Source: SIG603 sp963589785
GTDB taxonomy: Bacteria; Bacillota; Clostridia; Oscillospirales; Acutalibacteraceae
Assembly: GCA_963589785.1 (NCBI GenBank)
Contig: CAVAMJ010000011.1
Location: 1 to 64,000, forward strand
Direction: 5' to 3'
Length of the DNA: 64,000 nucleotides
Both the position numbers and the translations under genes were made by a program. The first letter of the stretch is position 1. Every line of letters begins with the position of its first letter. Below are positions 24,967 to 33,263 of this stretch, in pieces. The notes under the pieces were generated by a model that saw only the letters and a list, made by a program, of their open reading frames with translations, did not search any database and had not been told where the DNA came from.

Positions 24967-26366
24967 CAGCCTTCCTCCGCCATTGCCTTTGCCTTAGCGA
25001 CAACATCGTCAATAGTACCGACGTTGAAGAATGCTGCTTCAGGATACTCGTCCATCTCGCCGTCAACAATCATCTTGAAGCCACGGACAGTTTCCTTAAG
25101 CGGAACATAAACGCCCTCGATACCTGTAAACTTAGCTGCAACGCTCATCGGCTGAGATAAGAATCTCTGAACCTTTCTTGCACGGTTAACGATGTGCTTA
25201 TCCTCATCGGAAAGCTCATCCATACCAAGAATTGCGATGATGTCCTGAAGCTCGTTGTACTTCTGGAGAATCTCCTGAACCTTTCTTGCTACCTCGTAGT
25301 GCTCCTTGCCGACGATGTCCGGCTCGAGAATTCTTGAAGTAGACTCAAGCGGATCAACGGCAGGATAAATGCCCTGCTCGGCAATCTTACGGCTAAGAAC
25401 CGTAGTAGCATCAAGGTGAGTAAAGGTTGTGGACGGAGCTGGGTCGGTAAGGTCATCGGCAGGAACGTAAACCGCCTGAACCGAAGTAACCGAACCACGC
25501 TTTGTTGATGTGATTCTCTCCTGAAGAGCACCCATCTCGTTAGCAAGTGTCGGCTGATAACCAACAGCTGATGGCATACGTCCTAAAAGTGTGGAAACCT
25601 CAGAACCTGCCTGAACGAAACGGAATATGTTATCGATAAAGAGAAGAACGTCCTTATTCTCCTCATCTCTGAAATACTCAGCCATTGTAAGTCCTGAAAG
25701 GGCAACTCTCATTCGAACACCCGGGGACTCATTCATCTGACCGAAAACGAGAGCTGTCTTTTCGCTGACTCCGCTCTCCTTCATCTCTCTCCAAAGGTCG
25801 TTACCCTCACGGCTACGCTCACCGACACCGGTGAAGATTGAGTAGCCGCCGTGCTCTGTTGCGACGTTGTGGATAAGCTCCTGGATAAGAACGGTTTTAC
25901 CGACACCGGCACCGCCGAAAAGACCGATCTTACCTCCCTTTGGGTAAGGCTCGAGCAAGTCGACAACCTTGATACCTGTCTCGAGAATATCGACAGCAGG
26001 TCTCTGATCTGCATAACCGGGTGCTGCACGGTGGATTGACATATGCGGCTCTTCTGCGGAAACAGCCTCTCCGCCGTCAATCGGCTCACCGAGAACGTTG
26101 AACATTCTTCCGAGTGTGCACTCGCCGACAGGAACCTCAATGGTCTTTCCCTCAGAAACGACCTCCATTCCGCGGTACATATCTTCGGACTGAGCCAAAA
26201 CGATGCATCTTACGGTGTTGTCACCGACATGCTGCTGAACCTCCATAACACGGGTCTCGCCGTTTACCTCAACCTTGAGTGCGTCCTTAATCTTAGGAAG
26301 AGCGCCGTCCTCGAATTTTACATCAATAACAGGACCCGAAATTCGGATTATTTTTCCTTTATTCAA
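24966..26366 (-). CDS. atpD: F1Fo ATP synthase subunit beta
   Basis: 466 residues, full length. Walker A GGAGVGKT, the 'GERSREGNDLWREM' catalytic-Glu region, and 'PSAVGYQPTLA' are all present. It is the catalytic nucleotide-binding subunit. The start codon is TTG (26366) overlapping the atpG stop as TTGA, with GGAGG in the end of atpG. Confidence 0.95.
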   Translation of the reverse strand: MNKGKIIRISGPVIDVKFEDGALPKIKDALKVEVNGETRVMEVQQHVGDNTVRCIVLAQSEDMYRGMEVVSEGKTIEVPVGECTLGRMFNVLGEPIDGGEAVSAEEPHMSIHRAAPGYADQRPAVDILETGIKVVDLLEPYPKGGKIGLFGGAGVGKTVLIQELIHNVATEHGGYSIFTGVGERSREGNDLWREMKESGVSEKTALVFGQMNESPGVRMRVALSGLTMAEYFRDEENKDVLLFIDNIFRFVQAGSEVSTLLGRMPSAVGYQPTLANEMGALQERITSTKRGSVTSVQAVYVPADDLTDPAPSTTFTHLDATTVLSRKIAEQGIYPAVDPLESTSRILEPDIVGKEHYEVARKVQEILQKYNELQDIIAILGMDELSDEDKHIVNRARKVQRFLSQPMSVAAKFTGIEGVYVPLKETVRGFKMIVDGEMDEYPEAAFFNVGTIDDVVAKAKAMAEEG

Positions 26367-27283
26367 AAAAGTCCGCCTCCTGTTTTTATCTTATTTTCGT
26401 GTGTTTTCTTCTGAGCCTTAGCACCGGCGGAAACCTCAGTGATTTCCTGGGTGATGGCAGCCTGTCTGACTCTGTTGTACTGAATCTTAAGATCTGCGAG
26501 CAGCTCCTCGGCATTTCTGTTAGCCGAATCCATAGCCGACATTCTCGCATTCTGCTCAGCGCAGAAAGAGTAAACAAGCGCACCGTATATATAACCGGCG
26601 ATGTAGCTCGGCATCATGTGATTGAGAACCGAGTTAGCGCTTGGCATAAACTCAAAAGGATTCGAAATTTTCTTCTCGACCGTCGGAGTGTGGAAATCAC
26701 TGCGGTGGAACGGAAGAATTCTGTATCGAACAGTTTCTGTTTCTACACTGTTTTTCATATTAGTGAAGATAACATATATTTTCTCGATACCGCCCTTGCC
26801 GTAATTCTCAAGGATAATATTTGTAATCTCTCTTGCACGGCGCATGGTGGGGTTCTGTGCGGTATAAAGAAAGCTTCTCTCAATCGGAATGTTATGAGAG
26901 TTAAAATAGTGTCTGCCGTACTCGCCGACAACGAACAGCTTTGTGTCCGGGTGCTCCTCCAACATTTTTTCTGCTTCACGGATAACATTCATGTTATATG
27001 CGCCCGCAAGACCCTTATCGGCTGTGACAACGAGGCAAGCATAGGTGCCGTTTAGCGGAACCTCACCCGATGCCGGATAGAAGTAAGGCGACTCAACGCC
27101 GTCCGCCGAACGGAAAATACGCTTAATCTCGGTTGAAAGCGCCTCAAAGTAAGGCTTTGCCTTCTCTCTCTCCGCCTTAGCCTTTGTGAGCTTGGTGGAT
27201 GCGATGAGGTACATAGCGTTCGTTATTTTCTGAGTTTCTCTGACACTGTCAATTCTGCTTTTTATTTCATTGGAATTAGCCAA
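26363..27283 (-). CDS. atpG: F1Fo ATP synthase subunit gamma
   Basis: 306 residues, slightly longer than the usual 285-290. The N-terminal coiled coil 'IKSRIDSVRETQKITNAMYLIAS' and the C-terminal 'ITQEITEVSAGA' helix are conserved; these form the rotor shaft. The start is TTG 27283, because the conserved N-terminus leaves no ATG in frame and AAAGGAT lies upstream. An ATG at 27293 is out of frame. The C-terminus has about 15 extra polar residues. Confidence 0.93.
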   Translation of the reverse strand: MANSNEIKSRIDSVRETQKITNAMYLIASTKLTKAKAEREKAKPYFEALSTEIKRIFRSADGVESPYFYPASGEVPLNGTYACLVVTADKGLAGAYNMNVIREAEKMLEEHPDTKLFVVGEYGRHYFNSHNIPIERSFLYTAQNPTMRRAREITNIILENYGKGGIEKIYVIFTNMKNSVETETVRYRILPFHRSDFHTPTVEKKISNPFEFMPSANSVLNHMMPSYIAGYIYGALVYSFCAEQNARMSAMDSANRNAEELLADLKIQYNRVRQAAITQEITEVSAGAKAQKKTHENKIKTGGGLF

Positions 27284-27301
27284 AACTCAACATCCTTTCT
27301 G

Positions 27302-29065
27302 TTAGGATATTGTAGAGACATACTCTTTGGATGCATCAAGAATAGCACTTTTTGCCTCATCCGAAAGCTTTCCTTCGCTTATTACGGAATCGAGAACAGC
27401 AGAACATTTCATCTTAACGTAATCGATAAGACCAGTTCTAACTTCCTCAATCTTATCTACGGCAACACCCTGGAAAGCATGACCGAGAGCAGCGACAAGT
27501 ATGATAATCATTTCCTCCTGAGAGAACGGATTATACTGCGGCTGGCGAAGCAGTCTCATAAGTCCCGAACCGTAGTCGAGCTGACGGCGCGTCTGGTCGT
27601 CGAGGTCACTGGAGAACTGTGTGAAGACCTCCATCTCACGGTACTGAGCAAGGTCAAGTCTGATAGCGCCCGTAGCCTTTTTCATTGCCTTTGTCTGAGC
27701 GTCACCGCCGACTCGAGAAACGGAAAGACCGACGTTAACTGCAGGACGCTGACCTGCGTTAAAGAGGTTGGACTCGAGGAATATCTGTCCGTCTGTAATG
27801 GAAATGATATTAGTAGGAATATAAGCCGAAACGTCGCCCGCCTGTGTCTCAACTATAGGAAGTGCGGTCAAAGATCCGCCGCCCTTAGCATCGGAAAGGT
27901 GAGCAGAACGCTCGAGAAGTCTTGAATGGAGATAGAAAACATCACCAGGATAAGCTTCACGTCCCGGAGAACGCTCAAGAAGCAAGCTGAGTGCTCTGTA
28001 AGCGATAGCATGCTTGGAGAGGTCATCATAGACGATCAAAACATCCTTGCCCTTGCCCATGAAGTACTCGCCGATTGCGGTACCTGTGTAAGGAGCGATG
28101 TACTGCATAGGAGCAGTCTCGGAAGCGGAAGCACAAACAACGATTGTGTACTTGAGTGCGCCTCTTTTTCTGAGGTTTTCAACGAGCTGTGCAACGCTTG
28201 AGGACTTCTGACCGATTGCGACATAGATGCAAACAACATCCTTGCCCTTCTGGTTCAAAATTGTATCAAGTGCGATAGCTGTTTTACCTGTCTGACGGTC
28301 ACCGATGATAAGCTCACGCTGACCTCTACCGATCGGGAACATGGAGTCGATAGCAAGAAGACCTGTCTCCATCGGCTTATTAACAGGCTGACGGTCGATG
28401 ATTCCCGGTGCCGGGCTCTCGATTGCTCTGAAGTCCTCAGACTGAATAGCACCCTTGTCATCGATAGGATTGCCAAGTGCGTCAACAACTCTGCCTAAGA
28501 ATCCGTCACCTACAGGTACACCTGCGATGCGGTTTGTTCTTCTTACGCGGCTGCCCTGGAGAATCTCTCTGTCGTCACCGAAAAGAATACAACCGACTGA
28601 ATCCTCCTTAAGATCTTGAACAAGACCTCTGACGCCGCCGTCAAAGATGAGAATCTCACCGTAACGGGTGTTTGGAAGACCGCTGACGTTTGCGATACCG
28701 TCACCGACACTGATAACTGTACCGACTTCCTCATTGAGAAGCTCGGGAGTCCAGTTGACAACGGTTTCCTTCATAAGAGGAATGACGTTCATATCGCTAA
28801 CTGCGATAGCATTGAGTCTTTCCTCGAGCTGGCGAAGCTTTCCTTCCTTAGTCCAGTCGATAACCGACTCGACTCTTACGGAACCGCTTCCCGGAATAAC
28901 TACAATCTTAAAGCCCTCTGTGATGGACTCATCCTTATCCCAAAGGAGTTTAACTTGCGTGGAATACTTTTTTTCGAGATACTTGACAAGTCTCTCTTTA
29001 TCTTTCTCTGCCGGCTCAGTAGCACTGAGCATAAGAGCTCTGATTGGTTCGTTAGGTGCAAGCAT
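27302..29065 (-). CDS. atpA: F1Fo ATP synthase alpha subunit with fused delta C-terminal domain
   Basis: 587 residues against about 502 for normal alpha. Walker A GDRQTGKT falls at 255-262, about 86 residues later than in E. coli alpha. Residues 9-84 read like the C-terminal domain of delta/OSCP: 'SATEPAEKDKERLVKYLEKK', 'QVKLLWDKDESITEGFKIVV' and 'VIDWTKEGKLRQLEERL'. The alpha body starts near 'NEEVGTVISVGDGIANVSGL' and is complete. ATG 29065 has GGAGG eight bases upstream inside the end of atpF, so the extension is translated. No separate delta gene exists in the operon, and the delta N-terminal helical domain is not found. Each of three alpha chains would carry the module. Confidence 0.92.
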   Translation of the reverse strand: MLAPNEPIRALMLSATEPAEKDKERLVKYLEKKYSTQVKLLWDKDESITEGFKIVVIPGSGSVRVESVIDWTKEGKLRQLEERLNAIAVSDMNVIPLMKETVVNWTPELLNEEVGTVISVGDGIANVSGLPNTRYGEILIFDGGVRGLVQDLKEDSVGCILFGDDREILQGSRVRRTNRIAGVPVGDGFLGRVVDALGNPIDDKGAIQSEDFRAIESPAPGIIDRQPVNKPMETGLLAIDSMFPIGRGQRELIIGDRQTGKTAIALDTILNQKGKDVVCIYVAIGQKSSSVAQLVENLRKRGALKYTIVVCASASETAPMQYIAPYTGTAIGEYFMGKGKDVLIVYDDLSKHAIAYRALSLLLERSPGREAYPGDVFYLHSRLLERSAHLSDAKGGGSLTALPIVETQAGDVSAYIPTNIISITDGQIFLESNLFNAGQRPAVNVGLSVSRVGGDAQTKAMKKATGAIRLDLAQYREMEVFTQFSSDLDDQTRRQLDYGSGLMRLLRQPQYNPFSQEEMIIILVAALGHAFQGVAVDKIEEVRTGLIDYVKMKCSAVLDSVISEGKLSDEAKSAILDASKEYVSTIS

Positions 29066-29067
29066 AA

Positions 29068-29541
29068 TCAGACCTCCTCGGTGGAATCAAGAAAATCAGC
29101 AAGTGTATCACCGGAATTGACGATCTTAGCAACCGCCTCACGTGTAATATCTTTGATTTCTGTTTGTGCTGAAGCAAGAATACTCTTCTTCTCTGCCTCG
29201 GCATTTGCTCTTGCGTCGGCAAGAATTTCCTTTGCCTCTGCTTCGGCATCAGCGATTTTCTCAGCAACTTCCTTTTCTGTTGCCTTCAAGGTCTCAGCTC
29301 TCTTAGCTGCGATCTCCTTGTCGGCATTGCCCATCTTGGAGTTGTACTCGGCAACCTTAGCCTCAGCCTCGCTGATAGCGCTTTTTGCATCCTCATCCGC
29401 CTTCTTGTAAGCAGCCTGACGCTTATCCATAAAGTCTTTGACAGGCTTGAAAAGCAGGATATATAAACCGCCGATAAGAATGACGAAATTCAGCATATGA
29501 AGCAGAATCTGCTGCAAATTAATATTTAATGGCATGCTCAT
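29068..29541 (-). CDS. atpF: F1Fo ATP synthase subunit b
   Basis: 157 residues. One N-terminal membrane helix ('LLHMLNFVILIGGLYILLF') with the conserved 'FKPVKDFMDKRQ', then a long Ala/Glu/Lys-rich coiled coil forming the peripheral stalk. Length is normal, so no delta domain is fused here. It ends two bases before atpA. Normally the b C-terminus binds delta; here that partner would be the N-terminal extension of alpha. Confidence 0.92.
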   Translation of the reverse strand: MSMPLNINLQQILLHMLNFVILIGGLYILLFKPVKDFMDKRQAAYKKADEDAKSAISEAEAKVAEYNSKMGNADKEIAAKRAETLKATEKEVAEKIADAEAEAKEILADARANAEAEKKSILASAQTEIKDITREAVAKIVNSGDTLADFLDSTEEV

Positions 29542-29572
29542 TTCATCCTTTCTGTTAAACTTTTAAGTTTCA

Positions 29573-29944
29573 TCAAAGAACGAATATGATGAGGATAGCA
29601 ATAACAAGAGCGTAAATGATTGCTGTTTCAACGAAGACAAGACCGAGCATAAGTGTTGTTCTGATCTTACCCTCTGCCTCAGGCTGACGTGAAATACCCT
29701 CGAGAGCCTTAGCAACAGCAAGACCCATACCGATAGCACCGCCGCATGCTGCGAAGCCGATTGCGATACCAGCGCCGTTTGCCTTGCCGCTTGTTGCGGT
29801 AGCGTCTGCGTCAGCGGAAGAAACGATCTGTGTTTCTGATGATGTAGATGTAGCTGTCTCATCAGCGAATGCCGGAACAGCAGCTGCACAAATAAGCATT
29901 ACTACGCAAAGAGCAGCAAATAATCTTTTTAATACATTTTTCAT
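29573..29944 (-). CDS. atpE: F1Fo ATP synthase subunit c with signal-peptide-like N-terminus
   Basis: 123 residues; common c subunits have 70-90. Residues 1-27 look like a signal peptide ending VPAFA, followed by a Ser/Thr/Asp-rich stretch (28-55). The two-helix hairpin follows, with the polar loop 'RQPEAEGKIRTT' and the ion-binding Glu106 in 'FVETAIIY'. The residue matching the Na+-ligand Gln32 of Na+-type c rings is Met73, which argues for protons, although Thr107 and Tyr111 are Na+-type-like. AGGAAAT precedes ATG 29944. Confidence 0.92.
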   Translation of the reverse strand: MKNVLKRLFAALCVVMLICAAAVPAFADETATSTSSETQIVSSADADATATSGKANGAGIAIGFAACGGAIGMGLAVAKALEGISRQPEAEGKIRTTLMLGLVFVETAIIYALVIAILIIFVL

Positions 29945-29961
29945 GATAATTATTTCCTTTC

Positions 29962-30801
29962 TTATCTTGCTTTGACTTTTTTGGGTTTCTTTTCTTTCTT
30001 CTCAGTTTTTTCGGAGACTTCACCGTAGAACAAAGCTGTGAGCATTGTTAAGACGTATGCCTGAATCAATGCGTGAAGCAAGGTGAAAAGTATTCCTACC
30101 AATACCGGGAGTACAAAGCTTAAGTAGATGTTGTAGTATACAAGCTCGGTAACAAGAAGTCCGCTGAGCAATGCTCCGAAAAGTCGGAAGCTCATTGAAA
30201 TCGGAAGTGAAAACTCCTTGAGTGTCAAGCCGATACCCTTGATGCCGTTACCCGCTATTCCTCCGGACATGATGACGCCGTAAGAGAATACACCAAGTGC
30301 TATAGCACAGTTGATGTCTGACATCGGGGCCGGTAAAGCTGTCGAAATCCCTGCTGTTGAGACTACCTGGATACCAAATAGCTCAAAGAATGTTCCGGTA
30401 AAAATGTAGCAGCCGGCGCCAAAAATATAGGCACGAAGGAACTTGTTCCTTTCGGGGCTGTTGCTTTTCGCCATAGAATCAAAGAGTCCGACAAGTGTTT
30501 CGAGCAGAAGCTGGAATTTTCCCGGTACAATCTTAAATCTCGGAATGAAGAAAATCCTGACAATTGCCGCAAACAGAAGTAAGCAGGCGCATACTATCAA
30601 TGATGATACATAAGCAGGATTAACATCGATAATGCCGAAAAGATTTACCTTGTTCGTCTCGTGAAGAACAGCATCTCGCATAACTTCACTGATGCTCTCG
30701 CCGGAACTGTAAGAACCGTTAAGAAGCATTGAGCCGATAAAGAAAACTACTACCAAAAGCACTATTACCGATATACTCGCTCTTTTTTGCTTTTTACTCA
30801 T
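29962..30801 (-). CDS. atpB: F1Fo ATP synthase subunit a
   Basis: 279 residues, five or six membrane helices. The essential Arg is Arg206 in 'SFRLFGALLSG', facing the c ring to drive ion transfer. The C-terminal tail after 'FYGEVSEK' is lysine-rich and cytosolic. ATG 30801 follows AGGAGAG; the GTG at 30807 is not used. First gene of the ATP synthase operon; no atpI is upstream. Confidence 0.93.
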   Translation of the reverse strand: MSKKQKRASISVIVLLVVVFFIGSMLLNGSYSSGESISEVMRDAVLHETNKVNLFGIIDVNPAYVSSLIVCACLLLFAAIVRIFFIPRFKIVPGKFQLLLETLVGLFDSMAKSNSPERNKFLRAYIFGAGCYIFTGTFFELFGIQVVSTAGISTALPAPMSDINCAIALGVFSYGVIMSGGIAGNGIKGIGLTLKEFSLPISMSFRLFGALLSGLLVTELVYYNIYLSFVLPVLVGILFTLLHALIQAYVLTMLTALFYGEVSEKTEKKEKKPKKVKAR

Positions 30802-31101
30802 AAGCACTCTCCTTTCCTAGTGCAATATGCAATATACAATATACACAATATTATACTTGCATTTTACTACTGAATTTTCAAAATGTAAAGTGACTTTATA
30901 AAAAAATATTAAGGTTTTATAAATAAAATCGTTATATTTATAAATGATATGTTGATATATCTAAATATGATATATATGTCAAAATTACACTGATTTCTTA
31001 CAATATATAGATAGAATATAACAAAAATTTTCGTCCATAGAAGAAATAAACCGTCACTCTCTACAAACTTATAAAAACTTAGAATCTATATAAAAAAAGT
31101 G
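30802..31101. other. AT-rich divergent intergenic region upstream of atpB
   Basis: No gene is seen. Close to atpB are short tandem CAATAT(A/G)C-like units (about 30832-30852). A minus-strand TATAAT lies near 30851-30856 as a possible atp promoter, without a good -35. The rest is low-complexity AT sequence leading to the tRNA promoter at 31102. Confidence 0.4.
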
Positions 31102-31130
31102 TTGACAAAAGCGCATTTACAGATTATAAT
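31102..31130 (+). promoter_or_regulatory. Consensus sigma-A promoter for tRNA-Arg(ACG)
   Basis: TTGACA (31102-31107), 17-base spacer, TATAAT (31125-31130): a perfect consensus match about 40 bases upstream of the tRNA. Confidence 0.9.
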
Positions 31131-31168
31131 ATAAAAGCTGTTTGAGTTAACAGCAATGAGCAAAATGT

Positions 31169-31245
31169 GCGCTCGTAGCTCAGCTGGATAGAGTGTCTGG
31201 CTACGAACCAGAAGGTCGGGGGTTCGAGTCCCTCCGGGCGCGCCA
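31169..31245 (+). tRNA. tRNA-Arg (anticodon ACG)
   Basis: 77 bases with a seven-pair acceptor stem (GCGCTCG/CGGGCGC with one GT pair) and D-arm GCTCAGCTGGATAGAGT. The anticodon stem TCTGG/CCAGA encloses loop CTACGAA, so the anticodon is ACG (probably read as ICG). The T-loop is TTCGAGT and the CCA end is encoded. Followed by its own terminator. Confidence 0.97.
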
Positions 31246-31276
31246 AGCTGACAATCGTTTGATTGTCAGCTTTTTT
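31246..31276 (+). terminator. Terminator of tRNA-Arg(ACG)
   Basis: AGCTGACAATC (31246-31256) pairs with GATTGTCAGCT (31261-31271), followed by T-run. Confidence 0.9.
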
Positions 31277-31346
31277 ATTTTTCAAAAAATCATACGAGTT
31301 TAAAGCACTTGTATGAAAAGCATACATCTATAACTAACAATGAAAA

Positions 31347-31370
31347 AAAGGCGACCTTGGTGTCGCCTTT
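31347..31370 (-). terminator. Terminator downstream of yoaK-like gene
   Basis: AAAGGCGAC (31347-31355) pairs with GTCGCCTTT (31362-31370), flanked by A- and T-runs, so it can work both ways. Confidence 0.8.
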
Positions 31371-31375
31371 TTCTT

Positions 31376-31471
31376 TTATTTACTTCCACTGCTGTTCTCA
31401 CTGAACGAATTGCTGTACCATCCGTTTGACCGATAGTAGCCCTTGCTGTCATAGCCGCCATGACCTCGCAT
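31376..31471 (-). CDS. Possible 31-residue Gly/Tyr/Ser-rich small protein
   Basis: An open frame from ATG 31471 to TAA 31376 encodes MRGHGGYDSKGYYRSNGWYS followed by a serine-rich end. Composition is unlike random sequence, and the frame ends just before a terminator. There is no ribosome site, and it begins 20 bases after the YoaK stop, so it may be the remnant tail of a decayed gene rather than a working one. Confidence 0.25.
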   Translation of the reverse strand: MRGHGGYDSKGYYRSNGWYSNSFSENSSGSK

Positions 31472-31490
31472 TTTCACTATTAATTTTGAT

Positions 31491-32192
31491 TTACACTTTT
31501 TTGAATGCTTTTCTGATAAGCTTTCTGAATTCCTTCTCCTCGGAGATGAACATCATCATAAAGCTGATTGAAAGTAATACACAGCAAACCCATATCGTTT
31601 TTAAGCCAATCGCAAGAGTGACAAGACTTCCCACTCCTGCACCCACAGCAAACACTCCGATTACCGCAAAGTATGTGAGTGCTTTCTTTAATATAGCCTT
31701 GTCTTTTGTTCTCATGTAAGCGCAGAGTGATTCTGTTCCCGATCTCAAGTTACCGATGCACATGGTGCTTGCGTACGCTTGACCTCTCACCTTTCGGAAG
31801 GTCTGCACCTGCATAGCGCACACAAATGAAACAATCGCATTAGCAAGCATATTGAGGCTCTCGGGAATAAATGCCACGAAAAACAGCATAACTATCTCGC
31901 CGACAAGAATAAGCTGGCGCCAATGAATTTTCTCAAAGTTCTTAAGCTTGATGTGAACCTCTTCTGCAACCAAAATTCCCATAAAGAACGAGACAATCGG
32001 CACGAGGTACTTCACCGCTGTGAGAAAATTTCCCTCAAACAGGTTTGTACTAAAAAGGATTACATTTCCCGTCTGGGCGTTTGCGTAAACTCCGCCCCTG
32101 CCTATAAATGTATAGGCATCTTGAAATCCGCCCGACAAAATGATAAAAAACGCCGTTCTGAATCTGTCGGACATTTGATAATTTCGATTCAT
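31491..32192 (-). CDS. YoaK family (DUF1275) membrane protein
   Basis: 233 residues, six or so hydrophobic segments. The family signature 'SGGFQDAYTFIGRGGVYANAQTGNVI' near the N-terminus is clear. Members are uncharacterised small integral membrane proteins. ATG 32192 lacks a strong ribosome site (AAGAAAG only). Divergent from a LysR gene, which may regulate it. Confidence 0.85.
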   Translation of the reverse strand: MNRNYQMSDRFRTAFFIILSGGFQDAYTFIGRGGVYANAQTGNVILFSTNLFEGNFLTAVKYLVPIVSFFMGILVAEEVHIKLKNFEKIHWRQLILVGEIVMLFFVAFIPESLNMLANAIVSFVCAMQVQTFRKVRGQAYASTMCIGNLRSGTESLCAYMRTKDKAILKKALTYFAVIGVFAVGAGVGSLVTLAIGLKTIWVCCVLLSISFMMMFISEEKEFRKLIRKAFKKV

Positions 32193-32320
32193 ATTCTTTT
32201 ACTTCTTTCTTCTGATTATAAAGCTTTACAAATATTCGCTCATATATTATAATTCAAGTTATATTATATGTATAATGTATGTTAGATATAGAAAATATAT
32301 CATAATGGTATGGTGGATTT

Positions 32321-33220
32321 ATGTACATAAGCTTTGATTATTATAGAATTTTTTACTACGTTGCTAAGTATGGAAACATCTCCGAAGCGGCAAAGATACT
32401 CATGAGCAATCAGCCGAATATGAGCAGAACAATAAAAAAGCTGGAGTCCGAGCTTGGCTGTGCTCTGTTCACACGCTCACGCAAGGGAATGAAGCTGACT
32501 ACCGAGGGGCATCGCCTTTACGGACACATCAAAATAGCCGTCGAGCAAATAGAACTTGGCGAGGCTCAAATCAGAAATTTGACGGACATGGACAGCGGCG
32601 AGATCATCATTGCCGCAAGCGAAAAGGCTCTGCACTGCCTCCTCTTGCCCATTCTTAAAAAATTCCGAACCTTATATCCGAAGATTATCATCAGAATAAG
32701 CAACCACTCCACACCTGAGGCTATAAAGGCTCTTTCAGACGGTTATGCAGACATTGCTGTCGTCACAACCCCTATAAGCATAGGTTCGTCACTTGAAGAA
32801 ACCGCTATAAAACCGATAAAGGAGTTTGCGGTGTGCTCAAATCAGTTCCCGGAATTAGCCGATAAGGAAGTGACCCTTAAAGAACTCACGCAGTATCCGC
32901 TGATTACTTTGGGGCGAGATTCCGTCACCAATATATTCTACCGCAATCTTTTGGAGGAACACGGGCTTTTATTTGAGCCGGACATTGAGGCATATTCTGC
33001 CGATCAGATTGTCCCGATGGTCGAAGCGGGACTTGGCATCGGCTTTGTTCCGGAGGAATTTTTAAAAAATCACAACGATGTATTCAAAATCAACCTCAGG
33101 GAAGAAATTCCTGAGAGAGAAATAGTTCTTGTCAAACGAAAAGACCAGCCGCTGAGCACTGCGGCAAAGGAACTCGAGCGCTTAATCTGTGCGGAAATCG
33201 AGCTTCCCACTAATAAATAA
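32321..33220 (+). CDS. LysR-family transcriptional regulator
   Basis: 299 residues. N-terminal winged HTH (about 5-65, 'ISEAAKILMSNQPNMSRTIKKLESELGCALFTRSRKGMKLT') and a C-terminal periplasmic-binding-like effector domain from about 90. LysR proteins usually act on the divergent gene, here yoaK; the 128-base gap is AT-rich with TATAAT at 32271-32276. GGTGG precedes ATG 32321. Confidence 0.88.
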   Translation: MYISFDYYRIFYYVAKYGNISEAAKILMSNQPNMSRTIKKLESELGCALFTRSRKGMKLTTEGHRLYGHIKIAVEQIELGEAQIRNLTDMDSGEIIIAASEKALHCLLLPILKKFRTLYPKIIIRISNHSTPEAIKALSDGYADIAVVTTPISIGSSLEETAIKPIKEFAVCSNQFPELADKEVTLKELTQYPLITLGRDSVTNIFYRNLLEEHGLLFEPDIEAYSADQIVPMVEAGLGIGFVPEEFLKNHNDVFKINLREEIPEREIVLVKRKDQPLSTAAKELERLICAEIELPTNK

Positions 33221-33234
33221 CTAAATCAAACCGA

Positions 33235-33263
33235 AAAGAGACTGCCGAAGCAGTCTCTTTTTT
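33235..33263 (+). terminator. Terminator shared by LysR and sortase genes
   Basis: AAAGAGACTGC (33235-33245) pairs with GCAGTCTCTTT (33250-33260), followed by T. It touches the sortase stop codon at 33263. Confidence 0.85.

Noticed and set aside
28788..28800. Internal ATG as the true atpA start, making the delta-like extension non-coding
   Set aside because: No ribosome site precedes the internal ATG, while ATG 29065 has GGAGG and the extension has delta-like sequence.
28616..29410. 264-codon plus-strand frame
   Set aside because: Antisense shadow of atpA and atpF; its Ala/Ser-rich end mirrors the coiled coil of subunit b.
29573..29944. Clear Na+-type c ring
   Set aside because: Met73 stands where Na+ rings have Gln, so the full Na+ signature is not met.
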